The translations under genes and the position numbers were made by a program. Of a stretch of 64,000 nucleotides of DNA, positions 46,995 to 57,296 are shown piece after piece. Origin of the DNA: Flavobacterium ginsengisoli (GTDB taxonomy: Bacteria > Bacteroidota > Bacteroidia > Flavobacteriales > Flavobacteriaceae). How positions within the stretch are numbered: the stretch's first letter is position 1; each line of letters starts with the position of its first letter. Below the pieces are notes generated by a model, which saw only the letters and a program-made list of their open reading frames with translations, searched no databases and had not been told where the DNA came from. Where the stretch lies: the NCBI RefSeq assembly GCF_029625315.1, contig NZ_CP121110.1, positions 1,603,501 through 1,667,500 of the forward strand, in the 5' to 3' direction.

Positions 46995-49542
46995 ATGGAT
47001 GATAATTTTTCACCAAGAGTAAAAGATGTAATTACGTACAGTAAGGAAGAAGCTCTTCGTCTAGGGCACGACTTTATTGGTACTGAACATCTTATGCTAG
47101 GTATTTTAAGAGATGGTAACGGAAAAGCTATTCATATACTTAATAACCTAGCTGTCGATTTAGATCATTTACGCAGAAAAGTAGAAGTACTTAGCCCTGC
47201 CAACCTGAGCGTTGAAGTAAATGCAGAAAAGAAAAACCTTCATCTTACCCGACAGGCCGAAAGAGCCCTGAAGACCACTTTTCTTGAAGCAAAAGTATTT
47301 CAAAGTTCATCGATTAGCACGGCACATTTGCTGTTATGTATCTTGAGAAACGAAAACGATCCAACAACCAAGCTATTGAATAAACTAAAAATAGATTATG
47401 ACGTAGCTAAAGAACAGTACTTAAATATGACTCCAAACGAAGAAGAATTCTTAGAAAACTTGCCAAGAAACGAATCATATAATGATGATTCAGGACAAGA
47501 TGACAGTCTAAAAGAAAGCAGTTTTAATAATCCCGCCAATAAGTCAAACAAAAAATCTAAAACCCCAGTTCTAGACAATTTTGGGAGAGATTTAACAGAA
47601 ATGGCTGAGGAAGGAAAATTAGACCCTGTTGTAGGACGAGAAAAAGAAATTGAGCGTGTATCGCAAATTTTAAGCCGTAGAAAAAAGAACAATCCGCTTC
47701 TTATTGGAGAGCCTGGAGTTGGTAAATCTGCTATTGCAGAAGGACTTGCTTTACGTATTATTCAAAAGAAAGTATCTCGTATTCTTTTCAATAAACGTGT
47801 TGTAACTCTTGATTTAGCAAGTTTAGTTGCTGGAACAAAATACAGAGGACAATTTGAGGAAAGAATGAAAGCCGTGATGAACGAACTTGAGAAAAATGAC
47901 GACATTATTCTTTTTATTGATGAAATCCATACTATCGTAGGTGCTGGTGGAGCAACAGGTTCGCTTGACGCTTCAAATATGTTCAAACCTGCTTTAGCAA
48001 GAGGCGAAATTCAATGTATTGGTGCTACTACTCTAGACGAATACAGACAATATATTGAGAAAGATGGCGCATTAGAAAGACGTTTTCAAAAAGTAATTGT
48101 TGAGCCAACTTCTGTTGAAGAAACAATCGCTATTTTGAATAACGTAAAAGACAAATACGAAGATCACCACAATGTAACATATACACCAGAAGCTATTGAA
48201 GCTTGTGTTAAACTTACAGATCGCTATATGTCTGAGCGTTTCTTACCAGACAAAGCTATTGATGCTCTTGACGAAGCTGGATCTCGCGTACACATTACCA
48301 ACATTGATGTTCCGAAACAAATTTTGGATTTAGAGCGTCAACTGGAAGAAGTTCGCGAAATGAAAAATATGGTAGTTAAAAAACAAAAATACGAAGAGGT
48401 CGCCAAACTTCGCGATGACGAAAAACGTATCGAAAAAGATCTTGCTTTAGCACAAGAACAATGGGAAGAAGATTCTAAAAACAACAGAATTGAAGTTACA
48501 GAAGATAATGTAGCCGATGTTGTTTCTATGATGACTGGAATTCCTGTAAACAGAATTGCACAAACAGAAAGCAACAAATTGGCTCAATTGCCTGAATTGA
48601 TTCAGAATAAAGTAATTGGTCAAAATGAAGCCGTTCTTAAAATTGCACGTTCTATTCAACGTAACAGAGCTGGACTTAAAGATCCAAACAAACCAATTGG
48701 TTCGTTCATTTTCTTAGGTCAGACTGGGGTTGGTAAAACGCAATTGGCTAAAGTTTTAGCAAAAGAATTATTTGATTCTGAAGATGCTTTAGTTCGTATC
48801 GATATGAGTGAATACATGGAGAAATTTGCGATCTCTCGTTTAGTTGGAGCGCCTCCAGGATATGTTGGATACGAAGAAGGAGGTCAATTGACTGAAAAAG
48901 TTCGTAGAAAACCATATTGTGTTGTTCTTTTAGATGAGATCGAAAAAGCGCATCCAGATGTATTTAATATGATGCTTCAAGTTTTAGATGACGGATATTT
49001 GACAGATAGTTTAGGTCGTAAAATTGACTTTAAAAACACTATCATCATCATGACATCTAACGTTGGTGCACGTCAGCTAAAAGATTTCGGACAAGGTGTT
49101 GGATTCGGAACTGCTTGCAAGAACAGCACAAGCCGACGAAAATTCGAAAAGCATTATCGAAAATGCTTTGAAAAAAACTTTTGCTCCTGAGTTCTTAAAC
49201 AGAATTGATGACGTAATTGTATTTAATGCATTAGAAAAAGCTGATATTGATTTGATTATCGAAATCGAATTGAAAAAACTTTATTCTCGTATTGCAGAGT
49301 TAGGTTACAAATTAAGCTTAACCGACAAAGCAAAAGCATTTATTGCCGAAAAAGGTTTCGACAAACAATTTGGAGCGCGTCCTTTAAAAAGAGCAATTCA
49401 GAAATATGTCGAAGATTTGTTAGCAGAAGAAATCATCACCTCTAAAATTCATTCTGGCGATGAAATCATGATGGATTTAAAAGATGATTCTCAAGAATTA
49501 TCAGTCGAAATTCACAAAGCAGAAGAACCGACTAATCAATAA
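46995..49542 (+). CDS. clpC: ClpC-type AAA+ unfoldase (frameshifted)
   Basis: It unfolds substrates, probably for ClpP. It has an N-terminal Clp-N repeat pair (residues 1-145), AAA domain 1 with GEPGVGKS, a UVR-type middle segment ([20 protein letters not shown]), and AAA domain 2 with GQTGVGKT and [14 protein letters not shown]. The frame breaks in GCTTGC at 49113-49118; correction gives [16 protein letters not shown] and about 849 residues. ClpC is preferred to ClpB because of the short middle region. Confidence 0.92.
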
Positions 49543-49563
49543 ATTAGTCAAAAATTATAACAC

Positions 49564-49613
49564 ATATAACATGCCCGTTACGTTTTCATAACTTAACGGG
49601 TATTTTTTTTATT
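49564..49613 (+). terminator. Rho-independent terminator of clpC
   Basis: TGCCCGTTA and TAACGGGTA pair around a ~14-base loop and are followed by eight T. Confidence 0.8.
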
Positions 49614-49683
49614 AAAAATCACTATCTTTAGTAAAAGCAAATAGCTATTTTTGAATTTAAATTCTATAATAAAAAAACAAAAT

Positions 49684-51051
49684 ATGCTTCAAAACAAAGT
49701 CATTTTAGGTAGCGAAGAATGGTGCGCATTTCCAGAATTAGGAATCCCGACAATTAAGGCTCGTGTAGATTCTGGCGCCAAAACTTCGGCAATGCACGCT
49801 TTAAACATAGCTCCTTTTATAAAAAATGATGCCAATTGGGTTAAATTTGATATTAATCCAATTCAGAATAATATTAAAACCGTTATTCACTGCGAAGCGC
49901 CACTGGTAGACAAAAGGATCGTTAAAAGCTCAAGTGGTTTTAGAGAACACCGTTATGTTATTCAAACTAGTCTAAAAATTGGCGATACAAAATGGCCAAT
50001 TGAAATGACCTTGACTAATCGCGATTCTATGGGCTTTAGAATGCTTTTGGGCCGTGAAGCTATGAGCGGAAGAGTTTTAGTCGATCCAGAACAAAAATAC
50101 CTTTTAGGACAGCCTACGGCAGAATCTTTAAAAGAATTATATCAAAATTCTGAAAAAGCAAAAACCGGCTTGCGAATTGGTCTTTTAGCCAGCAATCCTG
50201 AATTATACAGCAATAAAAGAATCATGGAAGCCGGCGAAATGCGCGGTCACGAAATGCATTTCCTAAACATCAAGGAATGTTACATGAAATTGGATGCCAA
50301 AAAACCTGAAATCCACTACAGAGGCGGAACAATCTTAAATGAATTTGATGCTATTATTCCAAGAATTCGTCCGAGTATCACCTTTTACGGCTGCGCTTTA
50401 ACACGTCAGTTTGAGGCTTTGAAAGTCTTTGTTTTAAATTCATCAACAGCGATCACACAATCCAGAGATAAATTATATTCTTTACAATTGCTTTTAAATA
50501 GCGGAATCGATATTCCAACTACTGGTTTTGCCAATTCTCCGCTTGACACAGACAACTTAATCAAAATGGTTGGCGGATCACCTTTAATTGTAAAATTATT
50601 AGAAGGAACACAAGGAAAAGGGGTTGTTTTGGCCGAAACCAAAAAAGCCGCAGAAAGTGTTATCAACGCTTTTAAAAGTTTAAATGCTAATATCTTAGTT
50701 CAAGAATTCATTAAGGAAGCTAACGGAAAAGATATTCGTTGTTTTGTAATCGACGGAAAAGTGGTTGCCGCAATTCAGCGTGAAGCAATGCCAGGTGAAT
50801 TTAGAGCAAACATTCATTTGGGCGGAACTGCATCTGTCATAAAAGTAACTGCCGAAGAAAAAAAGATTGCAATTAAAGCGGCAAAAGCAATGGATTTAAA
50901 AGTTGCTGGTGTTGATATTATCCGATCTTCTAAAGGACCATTATTACTTGAAGTAAACTCTTCTCCAGGTCTTGAAGGAATTGAAGGTGCAACCAACAAA
51001 GATGTAGCTGGAGAGATGATTAGAGCTATTGAAAAGAATTTTAAACTATAA
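49684..51051 (+). CDS. RimB-RimK fusion: aspartic-type protease domain plus ATP-grasp glutamate ligase
   Basis: Residues 1-140 resemble the RimB family (PF05618, ATP-dependent zinc protease): [15 protein letters not shown] and [15 protein letters not shown]. Residues ~165-455 are RimK, the ATP-grasp ligase that adds Glu to ribosomal protein S6 or makes poly-glutamate: [31 protein letters not shown] and [14 protein letters not shown]. In many bacteria these are separate genes; here they are one polypeptide of 455 residues. ATG 49684 is preferred to TTG 49651. Confidence 0.85.
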   Translation: MLQNKVILGSEEWCAFPELGIPTIKARVDSGAKTSAMHALNIAPFIKNDANWVKFDINPIQNNIKTVIHCEAPLVDKRIVKSSSGFREHRYVIQTSLKIGDTKWPIEMTLTNRDSMGFRMLLGREAMSGRVLVDPEQKYLLGQPTAESLKELYQNSEKAKTGLRIGLLASNPELYSNKRIMEAGEMRGHEMHFLNIKECYMKLDAKKPEIHYRGGTILNEFDAIIPRIRPSITFYGCALTRQFEALKVFVLNSSTAITQSRDKLYSLQLLLNSGIDIPTTGFANSPLDTDNLIKMVGGSPLIVKLLEGTQGKGVVLAETKKAAESVINAFKSLNANILVQEFIKEANGKDIRCFVIDGKVVAAIQREAMPGEFRANIHLGGTASVIKVTAEEKKIAIKAAKAMDLKVAGVDIIRSSKGPLLLEVNSSPGLEGIEGATNKDVAGEMIRAIEKNFKL

Positions 51052-51174
51052 TTAAGTTCAGTTCATTTAAACTTAATTTCTCATAAATAATTTAGTCGCT
51101 TTGCCAAAGCTTAAAACCGAAGGCATAAGAAACTTTCATAAAAAAATAAATCATAAAATTGTTTTGCGCATTTT

Positions 51175-51274
51175 TGTCATTTCGACGAAGGAGAAATCTC
51201 TGTTAGAAGCTCGACAAAGATTGGCCTTTCGTTACGGAGTTACTTGTGGAGATTTCTCCTTCGTCGAAATGACA
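51175..51274. repeat. Dispersed hairpin repeat, family C (near-perfect copy)
   Basis: The first ~26 bases (TGTCATTTCGACGAAGGAG...) are the exact reverse complement of the last ~26. The interior has AGCTCGACAAAGATTGG and GTTACGGAGTTACTTG, as in the copy at 60994. It fills the 315-base gap before the DUF421 gene; the remainder is AT-rich without other features. Confidence 0.85.
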
Positions 51275-51366
51275 AGATTGTGGTTACTTTTGTAATATTA
51301 AAGTTCCTTAGCCTCTTGTTTAGAACCTTTGGCAAAGCTTTTTTATTTAACTTTAAAATAAAAAAC

Positions 51367-51885
51367 ATGACTTTTCCTTATTTAGACATAATCATACGAA
51401 GTGTTGCAGTTTACTTTTTCATGACAATTGCTCTTCGCGTTTTTGGAAAAAAGAACTTTCACAATTAAACACTGCCGACATCATTCTAATTTTATTGATC
51501 AGTAACTCCGTTCAAAATGCAATGGTTGGTCCTGACACCAGTCTTATTGGAGGTCTAGTTGCGGCTTTGGTTTTGTTTACCATAAACTTCGCTATTAAGA
51601 AGCTGACAAAGAGATTCAAAACTCTTGGAGATTTGTTGCTTGACAAACCTGAAATCTTAATTCACGATGGCATATTAGATTTTAAAACTTTGAGCCGATT
51701 AGACGTTTCGCACGAGGAACTAAAAGAAGCAGACACGTGAACACGGTTTAGAACACCTTACAGATATTAAACTCGCTATGCTTGAAATTGACGGAACTAT
51801 TAGTATTATTTCGAAAGATCAGAAACAGCTTAAGCAGACGCATTATAAACGAAAACACAATCATAAAAACCTTCAAAAGTTTTGA
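51367..51885 (+). CDS. DUF421 (YetF/YcaP-like) membrane protein, second copy (two compensating frameshifts)
   Basis: It starts MTFPYLDIIIRSVAVYFFM. A one-base loss in an A6 run near 51450-51455 and a one-base gain at 51729-51734 (GCAGAC for GCAGC) cancel each other. Correction gives ALRVFGKKELSQLNTADIIL and LKEAAREHGLEHLTDIKLA, with a protein of 172 residues ending at 51885. The two helices and DUF421 domain (GDLLLDKPEILIHDG) are typical. Unlike the copy at 4962 it has no zinc ribbon. Confidence 0.75.
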
Positions 51886-51888
51886 TTT

Positions 51889-52883
51889 TTATTTTCCGAC
51901 TTGAATTCTAACAGCGCCTAAACCATCTTTAAAATCATCTGCTTTTTCATATTTAGGCACGACGATTTCTTTTCCTTCTTTATCAATAAAACCATATTTT
52001 CCATCCAATTTTATCACGGCAATTCCGTCTTTAAAAGATTCAATTACATCATATTTAATTGGAGTAATTTCTTTTCCTATTTTATCAATCAATCCGTATT
52101 TATCGCCTATTTTCACTTGAATTAAGTCATCATTTAAAACCATAAAATCGTATTTTATTGGAACGATTTCTTTTCCGTCGTTATCCAAAATACCATATTT
52201 ATTTTCCTGTTTTACAATAGATACATTATCCTTAAAATAAAAATCCATATCGTACTTAATAGGAACTACAATTTTCCCTTCTTCACTAATTACCCCAAAC
52301 TTATTATTGGACTCTACTACTGCGAAACCTTCTTTAAAATTTTGAACTTGATCATAAATTGGAGGAACAACCTCTTTCCCAATCTGATCCACAATACCAA
52401 ATTTGCCATTTAATTTCACAACAGCAAACCTATCTGCAAAGTCAATTATTTCGTCATATTTCGGAGTTATTTCTTCTCCAATTACATCTATAAAACCCCA
52501 TTTATTATTTAGTTTTACAGCTGTAATTTCTAGAGATAAAGTTTTTGCATCATCGTATTTTTTAGTGAGCAAAACATCTGAAGACTTGATTAAAAATTGA
52601 GTTTTAACATTTTTATTGCTTACAATTACCCAATTCTGCTTATTAATTATTTCATCATAAATACAGCGAATTACTTCTTTCCGGTTTTATCAACTACCCC
52701 GCTTTTGCCTTTTAATTGCACAACAGCAAACCCATTTTCAAAAGCAGTAATACCGTCGTATTTGCAAGGAACTATCTCTTTTCCTGTCTGATCAACAAAA
52801 CCATATTTAAAAGTTTTGTCATTTGCCTGAGCAAAACCAGTTTTTACAATCAGCATCAAAACCAACAAAATTATTCTCTTCAT
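51889..52883 (-). CDS. Secreted WG-repeat protein (frameshifted)
   Basis: A Sec signal (MKRIILLVLMLIVKTGFAQ) is followed by about eight WG-type repeats of ~30 residues, such as YGFVDQTGKEIVPCKYDGI and KYGLIDKIGKEITPIKYD. The frame breaks near 52677-52683, where three A replace four on the coding strand; correction gives DKTGKEVIRCIYDEI and about 331 residues. WG-repeat proteins are abundant in Bacteroidota envelopes; function unknown. Confidence 0.75.
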
Positions 52884-52978
52884 TATTTTAAATATTAATG
52901 TATTTACAAAACTCAGCAAAATCGGTTTTATCTATAACCTACAAAAGTTTTTATTCTTTCACTTTAAAACAAATTAAA

Positions 52979-53017
52979 ACAAAAAAAACCGATTTCAGAT
53001 TTGAAATCGGTTTTCTA
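52979..53017. terminator. Bidirectional terminator
   Basis: AAAAACCGATTTCA and TGAAATCGGTTTTC pair around GATT, between the WG-repeat gene and the PiT gene. Confidence 0.8.
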
Positions 53018-53070
53018 TATTAACAAAATGTGATTAACTTTTCACATTTTACAAAATTCATTTTCTCAGA

Positions 53071-54413
53071 TTAAATAAACACGCTTAGAATAAAATAAAC
53101 CAAACCTGCTAATAAAGCTGAAATTGGAATAGTTAAGATCCAAGCCCAAATTAAACTTACTGTAACTCCCCATCTAACGGCAGAAACACGTTTTGTTAAT
53201 CCAACTCCAATAATAGATCCTGTAATAGTGTGTGTTGTACTTACTGGAATTTTTAAGTGTTCTGTAAAGTAAAGTGTCAAAGCTCCTGCAGTTTCTGCTT
53301 GCAACACCTTCAAACGAGCTTACTTTGGTAATTTTAGAACCCATTGTTTTTACAATTTTCCATCCACCACTCAAAGTTCCTGCGAGCAATAGCAGAATAA
53401 CACGCTAGAGGAATCCAGCTTGGCATTACACCTTTAATTCCTGCGTCATCATTTGGAAGCACAACATCTAACCAAGCATCCATGTGAACTCCAGGGTTTG
53501 TATTAATATATACCGCTACAGCAGCGGCAATAATACCCATTACTTTTTGAGAATCGTTTCCTCCGTGACCCAAACTAAATGCCGCAGAAGATAATAATTG
53601 CATTTTCTTTAAGGCTGCATCAGCTTGATGAAGATTTAAACTGCTGAATATTAAACAGAATGCACTTACTGTCAGGATAATAAAAGCAACTAAAAACCAT
53701 TTAATATTGTGAGAATCAAAAACTACACTCCAAAAATGGGATTCGAAACGAGGTTTTCCATGTTCTACAATTTCTTCATAAGAAACCATCTGAACGTAAA
53801 CAAACCAAATCGTTGCAAGCATTAAAGCTATAGTAAAGATTTTTGGTCCAAGACTTTTACGTGAAGCATTTAACAGCCAAATAGAAATCAAATAAGATGC
53901 TATAGCACCTATTAATGGAGCTAAAACGATAAATGCAATAATAATGATGACTCCCGAGGGCATTCCACCATCTTTACCGGCCTTATACCAGCTTACGATT
54001 TCGTACCAGTAGTGAGTTGCTCCGTCTTCTCCAACATATCCAGAGAAACCATGAACTGCAATAGCGTGTGCTACAGCTGCTCCTGCGAAACCTCCAATTA
54101 AGGTATGTGAAGAACTTGAAGGGATTCCTAACCACCAAGTCAATAAATTCCAACAAATTCTTGCAATTACTCCGGCTAGGATAACAACAAGGTTAATTTC
54201 CATTGTGTGCGCTGTTTTAGCAACAGTATCTGCAACACCAAATCCAAAAACCCAATAAGCCAGAAAGTTAAAAAATGCTGCCCAGACAACCGCCTGAAAA
54301 GGTGTCAAAACCTTTGTTGCAACAACAGTCGCTATAGCATTTGCCGCATCATGAAAACCATTGATGTAATCAAAAATTAAGGCTAATACTATAATTAATA
54401 TAAGTAGCGTCAT
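53071..54413 (-). CDS. pit: PiT-family inorganic phosphate permease (two frameshifts)
   Basis: It is a membrane phosphate symporter. The N-terminal repeat has GFHDAANAIATVVAT and the C-terminal repeat PVSTTHTITGSI, the paired family signatures. Two insertions break it: GCGAGC at 53382-53387 and GCTTGC at 53297-53302 (+ strand), both at expected GCAGC/GCTGC. Correction gives YSAIAAGTLSGGWKIVKTMG and SFEGVAAETAGALTLY, with about 447 residues. The partner DUF47 gene lies 30 bases upstream. Confidence 0.9.
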
Positions 54414-54443
54414 AAAATTATAACTTCAGATTGAAAAATTGAA

Positions 54444-55088
54444 TTAAGAATGTTTTACAGAAATAGATTCTAGTATGTTCGCAACACTCTTACATTTGTC
54501 TGTTGCTGATTCTAAAACAGATAACACCTCTTTATATTTAATAATATTTTTAGCGTCTGTTTCGTTTTCAAAAATTTCAAAAACTGCTTTGTTATATACG
54601 TTATCAGACTTGTTTTCTAGTTTGTTGATTCTAGCACAAGCATCTTTAATAACTTTAAAGTTTTGTAAGTTTCTCAACTCTTTTACAGCACTATCAATGT
54701 TTTGACAAGCTTCAAGGTTGATTTCTGTCATCTTTCTGATAGATTTTGTAATCTTATCAACTTGATACAATCTCATACGGCTAGATGCACCGTGAAGGTA
54801 ATCTGCAACGTTGTCAATTGAAGTAATTAACGTGTGAATGTCTTCTCTATCAAATGGAGTAATAAAGTTTCTGCTTAACTCAAGGTTAGTCTGACGTGTA
54901 ATGTCTTCTCCTTTTTGTTCTAATTCGTCAATCTTTTGAAAAAGAATTTCTCTTTCTTTTAATGGTAAATTTACAGCTTCGTGTAAGTTAGAAGCTAATT
55001 CAATTAAATTGCTAGAAGCCTCTTCAAAAAGTGGAAAGAATTTTTTGTCTTTCGGCACTAAAAATTGGAAAATACTGTTTATTGACAT
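54444..55088 (-). CDS. DUF47 (PhoU-like) regulator of the phosphate permease
   Basis: The 214-residue helical protein (LKEREILFQKIDELEQKGED, SIDNVADYLHGASSRMRLY) belongs to the DUF47/TIGR00153 group of PhoU-like proteins. Genes of this family sit directly before pit genes in many bacteria and are thought to modulate transport. Confidence 0.88.
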   Translation of the reverse strand: MSINSIFQFLVPKDKKFFPLFEEASSNLIELASNLHEAVNLPLKEREILFQKIDELEQKGEDITRQTNLELSRNFITPFDREDIHTLITSIDNVADYLHGASSRMRLYQVDKITKSIRKMTEINLEACQNIDSAVKELRNLQNFKVIKDACARINKLENKSDNVYNKAVFEIFENETDAKNIIKYKEVLSVLESATDKCKSVANILESISVKHS

Positions 55089-55137
55089 TGTTTTATTTTT
55101 GATAGCGCAAAATTACCTTCAATAACACGTTTCAGTG

Positions 55138-56652
55138 TTAAGCCATTGTTAACAAATCGTTTTCAATTTGAAAACTCTCAAGGAATAACACCGTGTTTTC
55201 TATGTCATTATGTAAGATTCTGTCTTCTTTTACCAAAGGCACAACTTCTCTGTAGCTGTTTAAGAACATTTCGATAAAATCACTTGATTTTAAAGGCTCT
55301 CTGTAGGCTATTGCCTGAGAAGCATTTAATAATTCGATTGCCAAAATACGCTCTAAATTATCTAAAATACGTAAGGCTTTTGTAGCTCCGTTTGCTCCCA
55401 TGCTCACGTGATCTTCCTGACCATTGCTCGACACAATGCTATCAATACTAGAAGGTGTTGCCAATTGCTTGTTTTGACTTGCAATACTTGCCGCAGTGTA
55501 TTGTGGAATCATGAAACCTGAATTTAATCCTGGATTATCTACCAAAAATGCTGGAAGATTACGCAGTCCCGAAATTAACTGATAGGTTCTTCTTTCAGAA
55601 ATACTTCCTAATTCGGCCAAAGCAATTGCCATAAAATCTAAAGCTAAAGCTAAAGGCTGTCCGTGGAAATTTCCTCCAGAAATAATCTGATCGGCTTCTA
55701 TAAATATATTAGGATTATCTGTAACTGAGTTGATTTCTGTTTTGAATACTTTTCGAACATAATCAATTGCATCTTTTGAAGCTCCGTGAACCTGTGGCAT
55801 ACAACGGAAAGAATACGGGTCCTGAACGTGTTTCTTTTCTTGAGTGATAATTTCACTTCCGTCTAAGAATTCAGTAATTCTTTGTGCGGTTACGATTTGT
55901 CCTTTGTGCGGACGAATATAATGTATCAATTCGTTGAATGGCTCGATTCTTCCATCAAAACCTTCCAAAGAAATAGTTCCGATTAAATCTGCCAAATACG
56001 AATATTTATAAGCTTTAATTAAAATATGAGCTCCATAAGCACTCATAAACTGAGTTCCGTTTAATAAAGCCAAACCTTCTTTTGACTGTAAAACGATAGG
56101 TTCCCAATTAAAATGTTTTAAAACTTCTGCAGAAGCTACCTTTTTTCCTTCAAATAACACAATTCCTTCTCCAATTAAAGGCAAAGACAAATGTGCCAAA
56201 GGAGCTAAATCTCCGGAAGCTCCAAGTGAACCTTGAGTATATATTATTGGAAGAATATCATTATTGTAAAAATCAACCAAACGCTGTAATGTGATTAACT
56301 GAATCCCAGAATGTCCATAACTCAAAGATTGGATTTTCAACAGAAGCATCATCTTCACAATTTCGGCAGGAACTTCCTCTCCTGTTCCGCAGGCATGAGA
56401 TTTTACTAAGTTTTCTTGAAGCTTAGATAAGTTTTCATTAGATATTTTCACACTATATAAAGACCCAAAACCTGTATTGATACCGTAAATTGGAGCAGTA
56501 TGCGATGCCATTTTCTTATCTAAATAATCGCGGCATTTCTGAACATTTACTTTAGCTTCCTCAGATAATTCAAGAATTTTATTCTGACTTAAAATTTCTT
56601 GTAATGTTTCTAAAGTAATCGTTTCTGAACTTATATAATGGATCTCTCTCAT
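55138..56652 (-). CDS. hutH: Histidine ammonia-lyase family enzyme
   Basis: It removes ammonia from histidine to give urocanate. The MIO cofactor forms from Ala-Ser-Gly in GSLGASGDLAPLAHLSL (about residues 145-147). YGINTGFG supplies the catalytic Tyr, and LVKSHACGTGEE has the Ser-His pair typical of histidine rather than tyrosine lyases. Length is 504 residues. No other hut genes are nearby, so the pathway context is missing. Confidence 0.85.
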   Translation of the reverse strand: MREIHYISSETITLETLQEILSQNKILELSEEAKVNVQKCRDYLDKKMASHTAPIYGINTGFGSLYSVKISNENLSKLQENLVKSHACGTGEEVPAEIVKMMLLLKIQSLSYGHSGIQLITLQRLVDFYNNDILPIIYTQGSLGASGDLAPLAHLSLPLIGEGIVLFEGKKVASAEVLKHFNWEPIVLQSKEGLALLNGTQFMSAYGAHILIKAYKYSYLADLIGTISLEGFDGRIEPFNELIHYIRPHKGQIVTAQRITEFLDGSEIITQEKKHVQDPYSFRCMPQVHGASKDAIDYVRKVFKTEINSVTDNPNIFIEADQIISGGNFHGQPLALALDFMAIALAELGSISERRTYQLISGLRNLPAFLVDNPGLNSGFMIPQYTAASIASQNKQLATPSSIDSIVSSNGQEDHVSMGANGATKALRILDNLERILAIELLNASQAIAYREPLKSSDFIEMFLNSYREVVPLVKEDRILHNDIENTVLFLESFQIENDLLTMA

Positions 56653-56986
56653 GATGATTGTAAATTTTAAACGCCAAAATTCAACAAATCAATATTAAAA
56701 AGCAACATTTTATCACAATAATTAAGATTTCTTTAAAAGCGGTTTAACTATTCCAAATCGCTTTTCAGATCAAAATATACAGCTACATCCCATTTTTAAG
56801 GTCTTTTTGAGTTAAACACCAATCATTTGCACGGACTAAATCTCAAAAAAAGCTATCCAAAATATATCAAAACATCAATTTAGCATATTCAATTTTAACA
56901 AATACTCAATATTGATTTATAGAGATTTGAATTATTAAAATATTCGTAAAAAAGCCTTTTAAGTTTTTAACTCATATAAAAAGCTG
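56653..56986. other. Intergenic region upstream of the thr leader
   Basis: About 330 AT-rich bases. No open frame, repeat copy or stem was recognised here. Confidence 0.4.
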
Positions 56987-56994
56987 TACTTTTG
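56987..56994 (+). promoter_or_regulatory. -7 promoter element of the thr leader-thrABC transcript
   Basis: TACTTTTG matches TAnnTTTG and lies 11 bases before the leader peptide ATG at 57006. A clear -33 TTTG was not found. Confidence 0.5.
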
Positions 56995-57005
56995 AAAAAT
57001 CAAAA

Positions 57006-57111
57006 ATGAAAAGTAACAGCATAAAATATCAATCTACAATTATTACAGCTCCAACAGGAGTTGCAATTGCTTGCTACCATTATTACTACTACAACAACTA
57101 CTACCCCTTAG
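57006..57111 (+). CDS. thrL: Threonine/isoleucine-rich leader peptide of the thr operon (frameshifted)
   Basis: From ATG 57006 the peptide reads MKSNSIKYQSTIITAPTG. It then crosses GCTTGC at 57069-57074. Correcting this to GCTGC gives VAIAATIITTTTTTTP and a stop at 57109-57111, 34 residues in all. The run of Thr with Ile codons is the hallmark of attenuation by charged Thr/Ile tRNA, as in enterobacterial thrL. Without the correction the frame runs into a Tyr-rich nonsense peptide. A T run follows near 57150. It lies about 185 bases before thrA. Confidence 0.75.
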
Positions 57112-57165
57112 GGGTATACATTTTTACATATAATCCTAGGTTACCTATACTTTTTTCTTGAAAGA
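57104..57165 (+). promoter_or_regulatory. Probable transcription attenuator of the thr operon
   Basis: Just after the leader stop comes CCCCTTAGGGG, then CCTAGGTTACC and a short T run (ACTTTTTTC). The segments are suited to alternative pairing, but I could not settle the exact terminator and antiterminator stems by eye. Confidence 0.4.
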
Positions 57166-57296
57166 AGAGAGTTATTGGATACATAAAAAACATTTACAAA
57201 AAAAATAGTCGCAGTTTTCGGTTTCAGTTCACAGTCGATAATCTTTGAACCTTTGTCACTCAAAATCTTTGCACCTTATTAAAAAATATCACTAAA

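Noticed and set aside
55138..56652. Tyrosine ammonia-lyase of flexirubin synthesis
   Set aside because: The Ser-His pair in the substrate region and the lack of flexirubin genes nearby favour histidine ammonia-lyase.
57006..57162. Tyr-rich peptide (ACYHYYYYNNYYPLGVY) in the uncorrected frame after ATG 57006
   Set aside because: It is the +1 reading of a Thr run. Removing one T at the GCTTGC gives a Thr-rich leader with a proper stop directly upstream of thrA.
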